In this document: positions 1-10,725 of the stretch, piece by piece
How positions within the stretch are numbered: position 1 is the stretch's first letter
Layout: every line of letters starts with the position of its first letter
DNA from: Nonomuraea glycinis
Lineage (GTDB): Bacteria; Actinomycetota; Actinomycetes; Streptosporangiales; Streptosporangiaceae
Direction of reading: 5' to 3'
NCBI RefSeq assembly: GCF_014646515.1
Contig: NZ_BMNK01000002.1
Coordinates: 860,406-924,405, forward strand
Length of the DNA: 64,000 bases
Made by a program: the position numbers and the translations under genes
Notes under the pieces: generated by a model
Databases searched by the model: none
The model's input: only the letters and a program-made list of their open reading frames with translations
What the model was told of the DNA's origin: nothing

Positions 1-26
1 GGACTCCTTGAGCGTGGTCGGGGATC

Positions 27-992
27 TCACGGCGTCGCGACCTTCATCGCCGTGACGTGGGGCAGGACCTCGGCGCCGAGCAGAGCAATGTGGTCCAGGT
101 CGTGAATGTCGTAGATGTGCAGGTAGACGGTGTCGACGCCGAGACCGCCGAGCTCCGCGATCCGCTCGGTGAGCATCGCGGGGGTGCCGATGAGGGCGTT
201 GGTCCGGATGAAGTCCGAGCCGATGACGGACGCCCGGCGCTCCGTCTCGGCCGGGGTGCCGCCGACGGCCGTCGGGATGACCGAGGAACGGCGCGGCTCG
301 GCCGGGTCGCGGCCGATCGCCTCGCAGGCCCGGCTGAAGGTGCCCAGCCGCTCGCGCAGGTCGCCGCCGAGCGCGGTGTTGAACTCGCTCGCGTACCTGG
401 CCGCGATGGCCGGGGTGCGCTTCGGCCCCGACCCGCCGATCAGGATCGGCGGGTACGGCGACTGCACCGGCCGTGGCGGATTGCGGTTGGCCTCGATCCG
501 GTAGTGGGCGCCGTCGAAGGAGAAGCCGTCCGGGTCGCCGGGCGGTGTGCCCCACAGCCCGGTGATGACGGCGAGCTGCTCCTCCAGCCGGTCGAACCGC
601 TCCCGCTGCGCCGGGAACGGGATGCCGAACGCGGCATGCTCACGCTCGAACCAGCCGGTGCCGAGGCCGAGCTCGACCCGGCCGCCGCTCATCTGGTCCA
701 CCGAGGCGACGATGGTCGCCAGCAGGCCGGGATGGCGGAACGTGGCCGCGCCCATCAGCGCGCCGAGCCGTACCCGCTGGGTGTCGCGAGCGAGTGCGCC
801 GAGCGTCGTCCAGCAGTCGGTGGGCTGGTAGGCCGGGTCGTCGGGGACGACGCCGAGCAGGTGGTCGGAGCGGAAGAAGGCGTCGAACCCGGCGTCCTCG
901 ACGGCCAGCGCCATCGCCAGGAAGTCGGCGTAGGCGCCGCCGTGCTGGGGCTCCACCAGGATGCGGAGCCGGATGCCGTCACCGGGTGCCAC
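27..992 (-). CDS. LLM-class F420-dependent oxidoreductase
   Basis: This 321-aa protein looks like a luciferase-like monooxygenase-fold enzyme, of the actinobacterial branch that usually uses cofactor F420 rather than FMN. The N-terminus has the family pattern EDAGFDAFFRSDH, followed by GALMGAATFRHPGLLA, a GGRVELGLGTGWFEREH stretch near residue 105 and a PPILIGGSGPKRT segment near residue 185. Together these form the TIM-barrel cofactor-binding face. Its start overlaps the end of the upstream aldehyde dehydrogenase by 14 bp, so it is the last gene of the operon that begins with the importer. The substrate is unknown; family membership is secure, F420 use is inferred. Confidence 0.88.
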   Translation of the reverse strand: MAPGDGIRLRILVEPQHGGAYADFLAMALAVEDAGFDAFFRSDHLLGVVPDDPAYQPTDCWTTLGALARDTQRVRLGALMGAATFRHPGLLATIVASVDQMSGGRVELGLGTGWFEREHAAFGIPFPAQRERFDRLEEQLAVITGLWGTPPGDPDGFSFDGAHYRIEANRNPPRPVQSPYPPILIGGSGPKRTPAIAARYASEFNTALGGDLRERLGTFSRACEAIGRDPAEPRRSSVIPTAVGGTPAETERRASVIGSDFIRTNALIGTPAMLTERIAELGGLGVDTVYLHIYDIHDLDHIALLGAEVLPHVTAMKVATP

Positions 993-2454
993 GCAGCGAC
1001 ACCGCCTTCACCTGGGTGTAGTCCTGCACGGCCTCGGCGCTCATGGTCCGGCCGAAGCCGCTCTTGCGGTAGCCGCCGAACGGCGCGCCGATCACGCCGG
1101 GCCCGAACGCGGCGTTCACCGAGACCTGACCCGCCTGCAGCCCGCGCGCCATCCGCACCGCGCGGCCGACGTCGGCCGTCCACACCGAGGCGACCAGGCC
1201 GTAGTCGGTGCCGTTGGCGACCGCCAGGGCCTCCTCCTCGTCGTCGACCGGCAGCACCGACAGCACCGGCCCGAAGATCTCCTCCTGGGCGATGCGCATG
1301 CCCGGGTCCACCTGGTCGAACAGGGTGGCCTCGACGAAGTAGCCGCGCTCGAACTCCTCGCCCTCGGGCACGCCGCCGCCGGTGACCAGCTCGGCCCCCT
1401 CCTGCCGGCCGAGCTCGATGTAGCCGAGCACCCGGTCGTGCTGCTTGCCGTTGATCAGCGGGCCCATCTGCACCGGCTGGTGCCACGGCCCCACCGTGAT
1501 CCGGCGCATCTCCTCGGCGAGCCGGCGCACCACCTCGGCGTGCACCGAGCGCTCCACGACGACGCGCGAGCCGGCCGCGCAGATCTGGCCGGTGTTCAGC
1601 GTGATGCCGCGCACGATCGTCGGGATCGCCGCGTCCAGGTCCGCGTCAGCGCAGATCACCTGCGGCGACTTGCCGCCCAGCTCCAGGTGCAGCGGGGTGA
1701 GATTCTTGGCGCAGGCGGCCATCACCAGCGACCCGGTCTCCGGCGACCCGGTGAAGCTCACCCGGTTCACCCCCCGATGCGCCGGCACCGCCGCTCCGGC
1801 CTCGTGGCCGTAGCCGGTGACGACGTTGATCACGCCCGCCGGGATGCCCGCCTCCATCGCCAGCTTGGCCAGCGCCAGCGGGGTCAGCGGCGCGTCCTCG
1901 GCCGGCTTGACCACGATCGTGTTGCCCGCCGCGACGGCCGCGCCGACCTCACTGGCGAACATCGGGCCGGGCGCGTTCCACGGGATGATGACACCCACCA
2001 CCCCGTACGGCTCCCGCAACGTCATGCCGAGCACGCCGGGGGTGTGGGTCGGCATCGTGTGCCCGAGCACCTTGTCGGCCTGCCCGGCGATGAAGGTGAG
2101 GATCCTCGGCATCGGCGACGGGCCCCAGTGCGGGCGGCCGACCTCCTGCGACTCGATCCGGTCGATCTCGGCCGCGTGCCGCTGGATCAACTCCGCCCAC
2201 CGGGCGACCAGGCCGCCGCGCTCGGTCGCGTTGGTGTCGCGCCAGGCGGGGAACGCCGCGGTGGCCGCCCTGACGGCGTGGTCGACGTCCACGGCGGTGC
2301 CGCGCGGCACCCGGGCGAGCACCTCGCGGGTCGCCGGGTTGATCACCTCGATGGTGTCTCCGCCTGCCGCGGGAACCCACTCGCCGCCGATCAGGTGCGC
2401 GTTGTCGATGATGAGAGGCGAGTTGGTCGCCGACTCGGACAGGACGCTCGTCAT
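979..2454 (-). CDS. NAD(P)-dependent aldehyde dehydrogenase
   Basis: 491 aa, the normal length for the ALDH superfamily. Visible family signatures are VIIPWNAP (N-terminal cofactor domain), NTIVVKPAED, FTGSPETG, the glutamate motif LELGGKSP near residue 260 and the catalytic cysteine in NTGQICAAGSR near residue 295. The usual phenylalanine of PWNFP is replaced by alanine. It oxidises an aldehyde to a carboxylic acid. Because it follows an alcohol dehydrogenase in the same operon (43-bp gap), the pair probably converts an alcohol to an acid in two steps. The actual substrate cannot be read from sequence. Confidence 0.93.
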   Translation of the reverse strand: MTSVLSESATNSPLIIDNAHLIGGEWVPAAGGDTIEVINPATREVLARVPRGTAVDVDHAVRAATAAFPAWRDTNATERGGLVARWAELIQRHAAEIDRIESQEVGRPHWGPSPMPRILTFIAGQADKVLGHTMPTHTPGVLGMTLREPYGVVGVIIPWNAPGPMFASEVGAAVAAGNTIVVKPAEDAPLTPLALAKLAMEAGIPAGVINVVTGYGHEAGAAVPAHRGVNRVSFTGSPETGSLVMAACAKNLTPLHLELGGKSPQVICADADLDAAIPTIVRGITLNTGQICAAGSRVVVERSVHAEVVRRLAEEMRRITVGPWHQPVQMGPLINGKQHDRVLGYIELGRQEGAELVTGGGVPEGEEFERGYFVEATLFDQVDPGMRIAQEEIFGPVLSVLPVDDEEEALAVANGTDYGLVASVWTADVGRAVRMARGLQAGQVSVNAAFGPGVIGAPFGGYRKSGFGRTMSAEAVQDYTQVKAVSLRGTR

Positions 2455-2497
2455 GGGGAACTCCTCAGTGCTTGATCGACTCGGTGCTCGGAACGAC

Positions 2498-3607
2498 TCA
2501 GTGCTCGTGAACGATGACGCCGCGGACGTTCTTGCCGTCCAACATGTCCTGGTAGCCCTGGTTGACCTCGTCCAGGCGGTAACGCCGGGTGATCAGCTCG
2601 TCCAGCTTGAGGTCACCGGAGCGGTACAGCCCCAGCAGGCGGGGCACGTCGTACAACGGGTTGCAGGACCCGAAGATGGCGCCCTGGACGCGCCGCTGGT
2701 AGCCGATGAGCAGGCCCGCGCCGGTGTTCAGCTCGCCGCCGCCGACCGCGGTGATGGTCACCTGGCCGCTCTTGCCGACGACCTTGAGGGCGTTCTCGAT
2801 CACCTCGTCGTGCAGGATGCCGACGGTGATGATGGCATGGTCGGCCAGCTCGCCCCAGGTGGTGCCGACGATGAAGTCGTGCGCCTCGGCGGCGGTGGCG
2901 AAGGTGTGCGTGGCGCCGAAGACCTTCGCCATGTCCCGCTTGAACGCGACCGGGTCCACGACCACCACGTTCTTCGCCCCGGCGTGCCGGGCGCCCTGCA
3001 CCGCGTTGCTGCCCACGCCGCCCGAGCCGTAGATGACCACGGTCTCGCCGGCCCGGACGCCCGCGGCGTACACCGCCGAGCCCCAGCCGGTCGGCACGCC
3101 GCAGCTCACCAGGGCGCCGACCTCGAACGGGATGTCGTCGTCGACCTTGATGCAGGACCACTCCGACAGCACCGCGTACTGGGAGAAGGTGCCCAGCACG
3201 CAGAGCCCGCCGAAGTCCAGCCCGTCCTTGTGGAAGCGGAACGTGCCGTCGGGGAACATGCCGGTGCCCGCGTCCTTGCCGGCGTCGCACAGGCCCTGCC
3301 GGCCGGTCGAGCAGTAGCGGCACGAGCCGCACACGGGGATGAACGAGCAGACGACGTGGTCGCCCACCGCCACCCGGGTCACCCCGTCGCCGACCGCCTC
3401 GACGATGCCGGCGCCCTCGTGGCCGCCGACGACCGGCATCCGCATGGGGGCGTCGCCCTTCTGGATGTGGTCGTCGGAATGGCACAGCCCGGCGGCCATG
3501 AACTTGACCCGGACCTCGTTGGCCTTCGGCTCGTCCAGGTCGACGTCCGTGATCTCCCATGGCTTGCCGGGTTCGTACAGGATGGCAGCCCGCGTGGTCA
3601 TGCTCAT
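2498..3607 (-). CDS. NDMA-dependent, zinc-containing alcohol dehydrogenase
   Basis: 369-aa medium-chain alcohol dehydrogenase. The catalytic-zinc ligands are Cys42 (GLCHSDDH) and His63-Glu64 (GGHEGAG). The structural-zinc cysteines are 93, 96, 99 and 107. A nucleotide motif GSGGVGSNAVQGA lies near residue 195. The overall sequence, including the long FPDGTFRFHKDGLDFGGLCVLGTFSQYAVL segment read in pieces, resembles the NDMA-dependent actinobacterial group, which keeps its nicotinamide cofactor bound and is re-oxidised through mycofactocin. That dependence is family knowledge; no mycofactocin genes are in this window. The start overlaps the 3' end of the upstream ATPase-gene reading region by the usual 4 bp. 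Confidence 0.85.
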   Translation of the reverse strand: MSMTTRAAILYEPGKPWEITDVDLDEPKANEVRVKFMAAGLCHSDDHIQKGDAPMRMPVVGGHEGAGIVEAVGDGVTRVAVGDHVVCSFIPVCGSCRYCSTGRQGLCDAGKDAGTGMFPDGTFRFHKDGLDFGGLCVLGTFSQYAVLSEWSCIKVDDDIPFEVGALVSCGVPTGWGSAVYAAGVRAGETVVIYGSGGVGSNAVQGARHAGAKNVVVVDPVAFKRDMAKVFGATHTFATAAEAHDFIVGTTWGELADHAIITVGILHDEVIENALKVVGKSGQVTITAVGGGELNTGAGLLIGYQRRVQGAIFGSCNPLYDVPRLLGLYRSGDLKLDELITRRYRLDEVNQGYQDMLDGKNVRGVIVHEH

Positions 3608-4628
3608 GTGAGCCTCTTTTCGTGATCTTCACTGGCACTGGCGAGCGGGAAGTGGCAGGCGACCTGGTGGCCGGGGAACGGCTCGCGCAGCTCGGGTGAC
3701 TCCTGCGCGCACCGCTCCCGCGCCAGCGGGCACCGGGTGCGGAAGCGGCAGCCGGAGGGCGGGTTGATCGGCGAGGGCGGCTCCCCGGCCGGCGGCGAGG
3801 GGCGGCGCACCCGGCCGGTGACCGGGTCCAGGCCGGGGATCGAGTCGAGCAGCGCCGAGGTGTAGGGGTGCAGCGGCCGCCGGTACAGCTCCCCGGCCGG
3901 GCCGACCTCCACGAGCCGGCCCAGGTGCATCACCGCCACCCGGTCGCTGACCTGCTTGACCAGCGCCAGGTCGTGCGAGATGAACAGGTACGACAGGCCG
4001 AGCTCGGTGCGCAGCCGCTCGAACAGGTTCAGCACCTGCGCCTGGATCAGCACGTCGAGCGAGGCCACCGCCTCGTCGCAGACGATCAGCGCCGGGTTCA
4101 GCGCGATAGCGCGGGCGATGGCCACCCGCTGGCACTGCCCGCCGGACAACTCGTGCGGGCGGCGTCCGCCGTACACGCTCGGATCCAGGCCGACCAGGTC
4201 GAGCAGCTCGGCGACCCGCGCCCGCCGCTGGGTCGCCGAGCGCACGCCGTAGCCGCGCAGCGGCTCCTCGACCAGTTCGGTGATCCGCCAGCGGGGGTTC
4301 AGCGAGCCGAACGGGTCCTGGTAGACCATCTGCATGTGGCGGCGCGCCTCCGTCAGCGCGCGCCGCCCGAGTGTCATCAGGTCGGTGCCGAGGAAGCTCA
4401 CCACGCCCGACTTCGGGCGGGGCGCCTGGATGACGGAGCGGGCCAGGGTGGACTTGCCCGACCCGGTCTCGCCCACCACGCCCAGGGTCTCCCCGGCGCG
4501 CATCTCGAACGACACGTTCGACACCGCGTGCACCTTCGCGCCCTTCACCCCGCCGGGGCCGCGCACGGCGAACTCCTGCACGACGTCCCGCACGTCGAGC
4601 AGCGGCCCGCCGGCCTCGCGCGTCATGA

Positions 4629-4632
<4 letters not shown>
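3604..4632 (-). CDS. Peptide-type ABC transporter ATPase (OppF/DppF-like)
   Basis: 342-aa ATPase of the oligopeptide/nickel importer class. Walker A (GETGSGKS) lies at about residues 55-61, followed by a Q-loop (VYQDPFGSLNP), an ABC signature LSGGQCQR with Cys where Arg is usual, and Walker B IVCDEAVASLD, then H-loop SHDLA. The C-terminus carries the oligo_HPY segment with GCRFRTRCP. The start chosen is the first ATG of MIM, because its ATGA overlaps the stop of the OppD-like gene; a much longer open frame continues upstream but is only a shadow. It acts as the partner of the next ATPase on the cytoplasmic face. Confidence 0.93.
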
Positions 4633-5722
<1,090 letters not shown>

Positions 5723-5726
<4 letters not shown>

Positions 5727-6586
5727 CGGACACTTCCTTGGGTGCGCAGAGCCTCGCCGAGGAGGTTGAAGGCGAGTACGGAGACGAACAGGGCGAGGCT
5801 GGGCCACACCACCATGTCCGGCGTGGCCGACAGGCTGGCCTGCCCTTGCGCGACCATGTTGCCCCAGCTCGGATCGGGTGCCGGGATGCCGAGCCCGAGG
5901 AAGCTCAGCGCCCCCTCGATGATGATCACGATGCCCATGCCGAGCATGCTGAAGGTGATCAGTTGCGGGCCGATGTTCGGCGCGACGTGCCGGAGCAGCA
6001 CCCGCCACCACGGGGTGCCGCACAGCTGGGCCGCGGTCATGAACGGCAGCTCGCGCAGTCCCAGCGTGGCCGCCCGGGAGACGCGGGCGAAGGCCGGGAT
6101 GCTGAAGAACGCCAGCGCGAGGATCGTGTTGGTCAGGCTCGGCCCGAGGCTCTGCGCCACCGCGAGGGTGAGCACCAGCGACGGGAACGCGATCAGCACG
6201 TCGAGCACCCGCATGATCACGGTGTCCAGCGCGCCGCCGACGTACCCGGACAGGGCGCCGAGCAGCCCGCCGACGAACAGGCCGATCAGGTTCACCGCGA
6301 TGGTGACCAGCAGGGACGCCCGCCCGCCGTACAGGATGCGGGACAGGATGTCGTTGCCGTTGGGGTCGGTGCCGAGCAGGTGGCCGGGGGAGAACGCCGG
6401 CAGGGCCGACTCCAGCACGTCGCCGCCGACCGGGGCGGGGATCGGCAGCACCAGCGGGCCCAGGAAGCAGCCGGCCAGCACGAACGCGACCAGCCCGGCC
6501 GGCACGTACAACGCCAACTTGCGCCCCCAGGGCCGGCGGGCTGGGGCGAGGCCGAGCTCCGCCGCCGGCGCCTCAACCGCTGCCAT
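5723..6586 (-). CDS. Peptide-type ABC transporter permease (OppC/DppC-like)
   Basis: 287 aa with an N-terminal membrane anchor (about residues 26-48), the OppC hallmark HLLGTDPNGNDILSRILYG and four to five further hydrophobic segments. The EAA-type coupling loop is near residue 190 (G-TPWWRVLLRHVAPN), followed by SFLGLGIPAPDPSWG, which is typical of OppC/DppC. The start codon lies 14 bp inside the OppB-like gene. It forms the membrane pore with the OppB-like partner. Confidence 0.93.
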
Positions 6587-7586
6587 AGCGAATCCTCGGG
6601 TCGAGTACGGCGTACAGCAGATCGGTGATCAGGTTCGCCAGCACCGTCACGACGGCGAAGACGATGACGCACGCCTGCACCACCAGCACGTCACGGGTGT
6701 TGATCGCCTGCAGCATGAGCTGGCCGAGCCCGGGGATGGCGAAGATCGACTCGATGATGACCGTGGAGCCGATCAGCGTGCTCAGGTTCAGGCCGACCAC
6801 GGTGATCAGCCCGAACGAGGAGTTGCGGAAGGCGTGCCGCAGCAGCACCTGCCACGGCCCGATGCCCTTCGCCTGCGCGGTGACGATGTAGTCCTGCCCC
6901 TGCAACTGGTCGACCAGGTCGCCCCGGAGGAAGCGGGTGTAGAAGCAGAACAGCGGAACCGCGATGGCCGTGGCCGGCAGCACCATCCCGCGCAGGTTCT
7001 CCACCGGATCCTCCGCGAACGGGACGTACCCGATCGCCGGGAGCACGGCGAACCGCACCGCGAAGACCAGCACCAGCACCAGGGCGAGCACGTAGCTCGC
7101 CACGGACAGCCCGCTGACGCTGACGAACATGCTGACCCGGTCGAACAGCCCGTCCGGCCGGCGGGCCGCCAGCAGCGCCACCGGCACCGCCAGCGCCACC
7201 GACGCGATCAGCGCCAGGCCGGTCAGCTCGGCGCTCACCGTCAGCCTCTCGCCGAGCTGACCGGCCACGTCTTGGCCGCTGACGAACGACCGGCCGAGGT
7301 CGCCGGTGACGGCGCCGCCGAGCCAGTCGAAGTACCGCGACACAGCGGGCTCGTTCAGGCCCATCTGCGCTTCCAGCGCGCGGATCTGCTCCGGGGTCGC
7401 CTCCGCGCCCAGGAGTTGCTGAGCCGCGTTGCCGGGGATCAGGTTCAGCACCCAGAAGGTGAGGACGCTGACCCCCAGCATGATCGGAATCGCCATCAGC
7501 AGCCGCTTGCCCACCATCCGGAAGGCCGGTGACCCGAACAGGCGGGCCGGGACGCTCCGGTAACGCCGGTCTAAGGCGACCGTCAC
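6573..7586 (-). CDS. Peptide-type ABC transporter permease (OppB/DppB-like)
   Basis: 337 aa. An N-terminal transmembrane helix (MAIPIMLGVSVLTFWVL) precedes the periplasmic loop with LIPGNAA and GLNEPAVSRYFDWL, then five more membrane segments, with an EAA loop near KGIGPWQVLLRHAFRN. The start is taken as GTG (VTVALDRR) because it forms a GTGA overlap with the stop of the binding-protein gene; no ATG is suitably placed. It is the first of the two permease subunits. Confidence 0.92.
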   Translation of the reverse strand: MTVALDRRYRSVPARLFGSPAFRMVGKRLLMAIPIMLGVSVLTFWVLNLIPGNAAQQLLGAEATPEQIRALEAQMGLNEPAVSRYFDWLGGAVTGDLGRSFVSGQDVAGQLGERLTVSAELTGLALIASVALAVPVALLAARRPDGLFDRVSMFVSVSGLSVASYVLALVLVLVFAVRFAVLPAIGYVPFAEDPVENLRGMVLPATAIAVPLFCFYTRFLRGDLVDQLQGQDYIVTAQAKGIGPWQVLLRHAFRNSSFGLITVVGLNLSTLIGSTVIIESIFAIPGLGQLMLQAINTRDVLVVQACVIVFAVVTVLANLITDLLYAVLDPRIRYGSG

Positions 7587-9193
7587 TTCTCCCTCCAGAC
7601 CTTGTCCCACTGGACGGCCGTGTTGACGGCGAGCGACGGGATCTTCGTGGTCAGCCCGGGGCCGTGCACGCCCTTGACCGCGAGGTTCGCCGGGGCGAAG
7701 GCCAGCCCGAACGGCGCGTACGCCTTGTCGCTGACGTACTTGCCCAGCTCCACGTACAGCGCGTCCCGCTCGGCGGCGTCCACGGTGGCCTCGGCCTTGC
7801 CCATCAGCTCGTCGACCTTGGGGTCCTTCACCCCGCTGAACGGCGAGTTCGACCGGAAGCGGAAGGCGACGCCCACGCCCGTCGCCGGGTCCCACGCGCC
7901 CGCCGTCTGCAGCATCGACTGCCACTTGCCGGAGTTGAACTGCTCGACCAGGGTCGACAGCGCGTACTCCTTGATGGTGACCTCGATGCCCGCTTCCTTC
8001 CACTGCGTCTGCAGCGCCACCATCACCTGCTTGGCCACGTAGGCGCCCAGGGTGCCCAGCTCGACCTTGAGCCCGCCCAGCTCCTGCACGAGCTGCTTGG
8101 CCTTGGCCACGTCCGGGGTCCGGTAGCCGGCCACGGTCGCGTGGTGGAACAGGCCGCCCGGCGCGGTGAACGACTGGCTCACCGGGTAGGCGTCCTTGAA
8201 CAGGCCCTTGGCGATGGCGTTGAAGTCGGTCGCGTAGTAGATCGCCTCACGGGCCTTCGCGTTGTCGAACGGCGCCAGCTGGGTGTTGAGCTGCACGACG
8301 TACGGCGACGTCGGCGGCTGCAGGGTCACCGTCAGCCGGTCGCTCTTGCTCGCCTGGTCGATCAGCGGCACGGTGCTCATGCCCTCGAACGCCTGCCCCT
8401 GCCCGGCCGTCAGCGCCTGGAAGGCGGCCTGGTCGCCGCCGATCGACTTGAACGTCAGCTTGTCGAGGTAGGGCAGTCCCGGCTTGAAGTAGCCGGGGTT
8501 GCGCTCCAGCACCAGCTCGGAGCTCATCCGGTTCGTCACGATCTTGAACGGCCCGGCGCCGACCGGGTTCGCCCGGAACTGGTCCGGGCCCAGCTTGTCC
8601 ACCGCGGTGGGCGAGGCCATCCAGTTGACGTTGGAGATGGGGAAGGCGTTGATGACCGAGGCGTACGGCCTGGTGAAGTGGAGGACGACGGTGTTCGGCT
8701 CCTCGACCGTGATGGGGTTCTTCTCCACCAGCGGCCAGCGGGGCGCGCAGGAGCAGGGGGACTTGACCCCGCGCTCGAAGTTGAAGACGACCGCCTTGGC
8801 GTCGAGCGGCGTGCCGTCGGTGAACTTCAGGCCCTCCCGGATCTTGATCTTCAGGACCTGCCCGTCCTCCAGCAGCTCGTAGCTCTCGGCCTGGTTGGGC
8901 TCGACCTTGGCGTCGCTGCCGTCGTCGTTGGCGGTGAGCGTGAAGAGCCCGCCGTAGATCGCGCTCATCTGGGGGATGTTGGCGGCGCCCGTGGTGTTGG
9001 TCGCCGGGTCCAGCCCGGTCGGCCAGGAGCCGGAGAAGGCGCTGTCCTCCAGTACGGTGAGCTCCCCGCCCTGCTGCGGGGTCTGCGCGGCGGCCGGCGA
9101 AGGGGAAGCGGTGGAGGCGGTCTGTGTGCTGCACGCGGCAACGGCCAATAAGGCGGCCAGAAGGGCTGCGATCCCTTGCTTCTGTAACGTCAT
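7583..9193 (-). CDS. ABC transporter substrate-binding lipoprotein (SBP family 5)
   Basis: 536 aa. The chosen ATG gives a short lipoprotein signal (MTLQKQG then a hydrophobic stretch) ending in VAAC with the lipidated Cys at residue 21. A good Shine-Dalgarno (GGGAGG) lies 5-7 bases upstream, whereas an earlier in-frame start would add an arginine-rich extension. The mature part has the family-5 pattern: GLDPATNT, a LKIKIREGLKFTDGTPLDAKAVVFNFERG region and later NPGYFKPGLPYLDKL. It captures peptides or similar ligands outside the membrane. It is the first gene of the minus-strand operon, so it probably sets the expression of all eight genes. Confidence 0.93.
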   Translation of the reverse strand: MTLQKQGIAALLAALLAVAACSTQTASTASPSPAAAQTPQQGGELTVLEDSAFSGSWPTGLDPATNTTGAANIPQMSAIYGGLFTLTANDDGSDAKVEPNQAESYELLEDGQVLKIKIREGLKFTDGTPLDAKAVVFNFERGVKSPCSCAPRWPLVEKNPITVEEPNTVVLHFTRPYASVINAFPISNVNWMASPTAVDKLGPDQFRANPVGAGPFKIVTNRMSSELVLERNPGYFKPGLPYLDKLTFKSIGGDQAAFQALTAGQGQAFEGMSTVPLIDQASKSDRLTVTLQPPTSPYVVQLNTQLAPFDNAKAREAIYYATDFNAIAKGLFKDAYPVSQSFTAPGGLFHHATVAGYRTPDVAKAKQLVQELGGLKVELGTLGAYVAKQVMVALQTQWKEAGIEVTIKEYALSTLVEQFNSGKWQSMLQTAGAWDPATGVGVAFRFRSNSPFSGVKDPKVDELMGKAEATVDAAERDALYVELGKYVSDKAYAPFGLAFAPANLAVKGVHGPGLTTKIPSLAVNTAVQWDKVWREK

Positions 9194-9435
9194 CCGGGTC
9201 CTCCCGCTTTGGGTGATCGCGGCACGGCGACGGCGCCGCGAAGCGCTCCAGGCAACGACTGAGCACAAGAACCGTGGGCCCGAATACCCCGGCGATGTGG
9301 CCTAGCTCACTCACTCACGAGTGAAGGACGTGGCCTCCGCTGAGCAAAGCGGGCTTTCGCGAGACGGAAGACAAAAGATTCGTCGGCGTACGCCGCCGCT
9401 TGACGGCGGTCAAGGATCTTTGACCGGGACGGCGC

Positions 9436-10656
9436 TCAGACCAGCGGGAGGCGGCGTACGCCGGTCATGGTCGGGGTGGGCATGAACTCCACCGGGTCGT
9501 CCGGGTCGGTGCGCAGCCGGGTGAAGCGGTCGAGCAGGATGCCGAGGGCGGTCCTGCCTTCCAGCCGGGCCAAAGGGGCGCCCAGGCAGAAGTGGATGCC
9601 GCGGCCGAAGCTGAGATGCGGGTTGGGATCACGGCCGGGGTCGAAGGCGCCGGGGGCGGGGAACTGCCGGGGGTCCCTGTTGGCCGCGCCCACCCACGTC
9701 AGGAGCATCTGGTCGGCCGGCACGGTCACGCCGCCCAGCTCGACCTCGCGGGTGGTGGAGCGGCCGACAGCGGCGAACGGCGGCAGGTAGCGCAGCGCCT
9801 CCTCGATCACGGCCGGGATCGTGGAGCGGTCGGCCCGGACCAGGTCCTGCTGCTCGGGGAAGGCGTCCAGGCAGAGCACCGTGTTGCCGAGCAGCATCGT
9901 CGTGGTGATGTGCCCGGCGAGCAGGAGCACGATCGCGAAGTTGACCACCTGGTCGTCGGGCAGGCGTTCGCCGTCCATCTCGGCCTCGACCAGCTTGGTG
10001 AGCAGGTCGGCGCGCGGCCGGGTTCTGCGCTCCGCGGCATGTCCGGCGAGATAGTCGGACATTTCCTTCCATGGGCGGAGGGTGGCCTGCAGGTCCACGT
10101 CCTGGTCCACGTCCTGGTCCTCGGCCGGCTCGGCGGGCTCGGCGAGTGAGATCTTGGTGTCGCGCTCGAACAGCGCGTCGGCCCACCGCTTGAACAGGGC
10201 CCGATCGCCGCTGGGCACCCCCAGCAACTCGGCGATGACGATGACCGGAAGCGGATAGGCCAGATCGGTCACCAGCTCGAACCGGCCGCGCTCGGCCGCC
10301 GCGTCGAGCAGCTCGTGGGTGAGGGCGGCGATCCTCGGCTCGAGATCGGCGACGACCTTCCGGGTGAAGGCGCTGCTGACCAGCTTGCGCAGTTTGCCAT
10401 GCTCCGGCGGGTCGATCTGAGTGATGAACCCCTCCATCGAGAAGTCCTCGCCCCCGGGCATCAGGCTCTTGGGGATCAGGCGCATGGTGTCGGAGGAGAA
10501 GGTGGCCGGATCGCTGAAGATGGCCTGCGCTTCCGGATAGCCGTACACGTTCCATATGCCGGTCTCGGCGTCGAACTCGACCGGCTGCCCGGATCGCGGG
10601 CCGTGCAGCCAGAAGTGCCGCGGGTGAACGTCGTACCGCTCCACGAAGTCGGCCAT
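9436..10656 (-). CDS. Cytochrome P450
   Basis: 406-aa soluble bacterial P450. The I-helix motif is AGHITT, the K-helix has EEALR, and the heme-binding loop is FGRGIHFCLGAPLAR with the proximal Cys. The start ATG (MADFVERY) has GGAGGGGG six bases upstream; the in-frame TTG further up overlaps that Shine-Dalgarno and was discarded. A short acidic insert (EPAEPAEDQDVDQDVD) in the F/G-helix region is encoded by a 12-bp tandem repeat and may touch the substrate channel. It lies 69 bp after a small unknown gene and three P47-like genes, all on the same strand, so it may modify a product of that locus. Redox partners are not adjacent. Confidence 0.95.
   Translation of the reverse strand: MADFVERYDVHPRHFWLHGPRSGQPVEFDAETGIWNVYGYPEAQAIFSDPATFSSDTMRLIPKSLMPGGEDFSMEGFITQIDPPEHGKLRKLVSSAFTRKVVADLEPRIAALTHELLDAAAERGRFELVTDLAYPLPVIVIAELLGVPSGDRALFKRWADALFERDTKISLAEPAEPAEDQDVDQDVDLQATLRPWKEMSDYLAGHAAERRTRPRADLLTKLVEAEMDGERLPDDQVVNFAIVLLLAGHITTTMLLGNTVLCLDAFPEQQDLVRADRSTIPAVIEEALRYLPPFAAVGRSTTREVELGGVTVPADQMLLTWVGAANRDPRQFPAPGAFDPGRDPNPHLSFGRGIHFCLGAPLARLEGRTALGILLDRFTRLRTDPDDPVEFMPTPTMTGVRRLPLV
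10093..10116. repeat. 12-bp tandem duplication inside the P450 gene
   Basis: GTCCACGTCCTG occurs twice in a row (10093-10104 and 10105-10116). It encodes the repeated DQDV units of the acidic insert in the P450. The repeat preserves the reading frame. Confidence 0.85.
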
Positions 10657-10725
10657 CGCAACCCCCTCCAACCGGTCACACTACGCTCGTCATGTTCCCG
10701 TGCAAGGCGCTGCCGCGACCGCGTG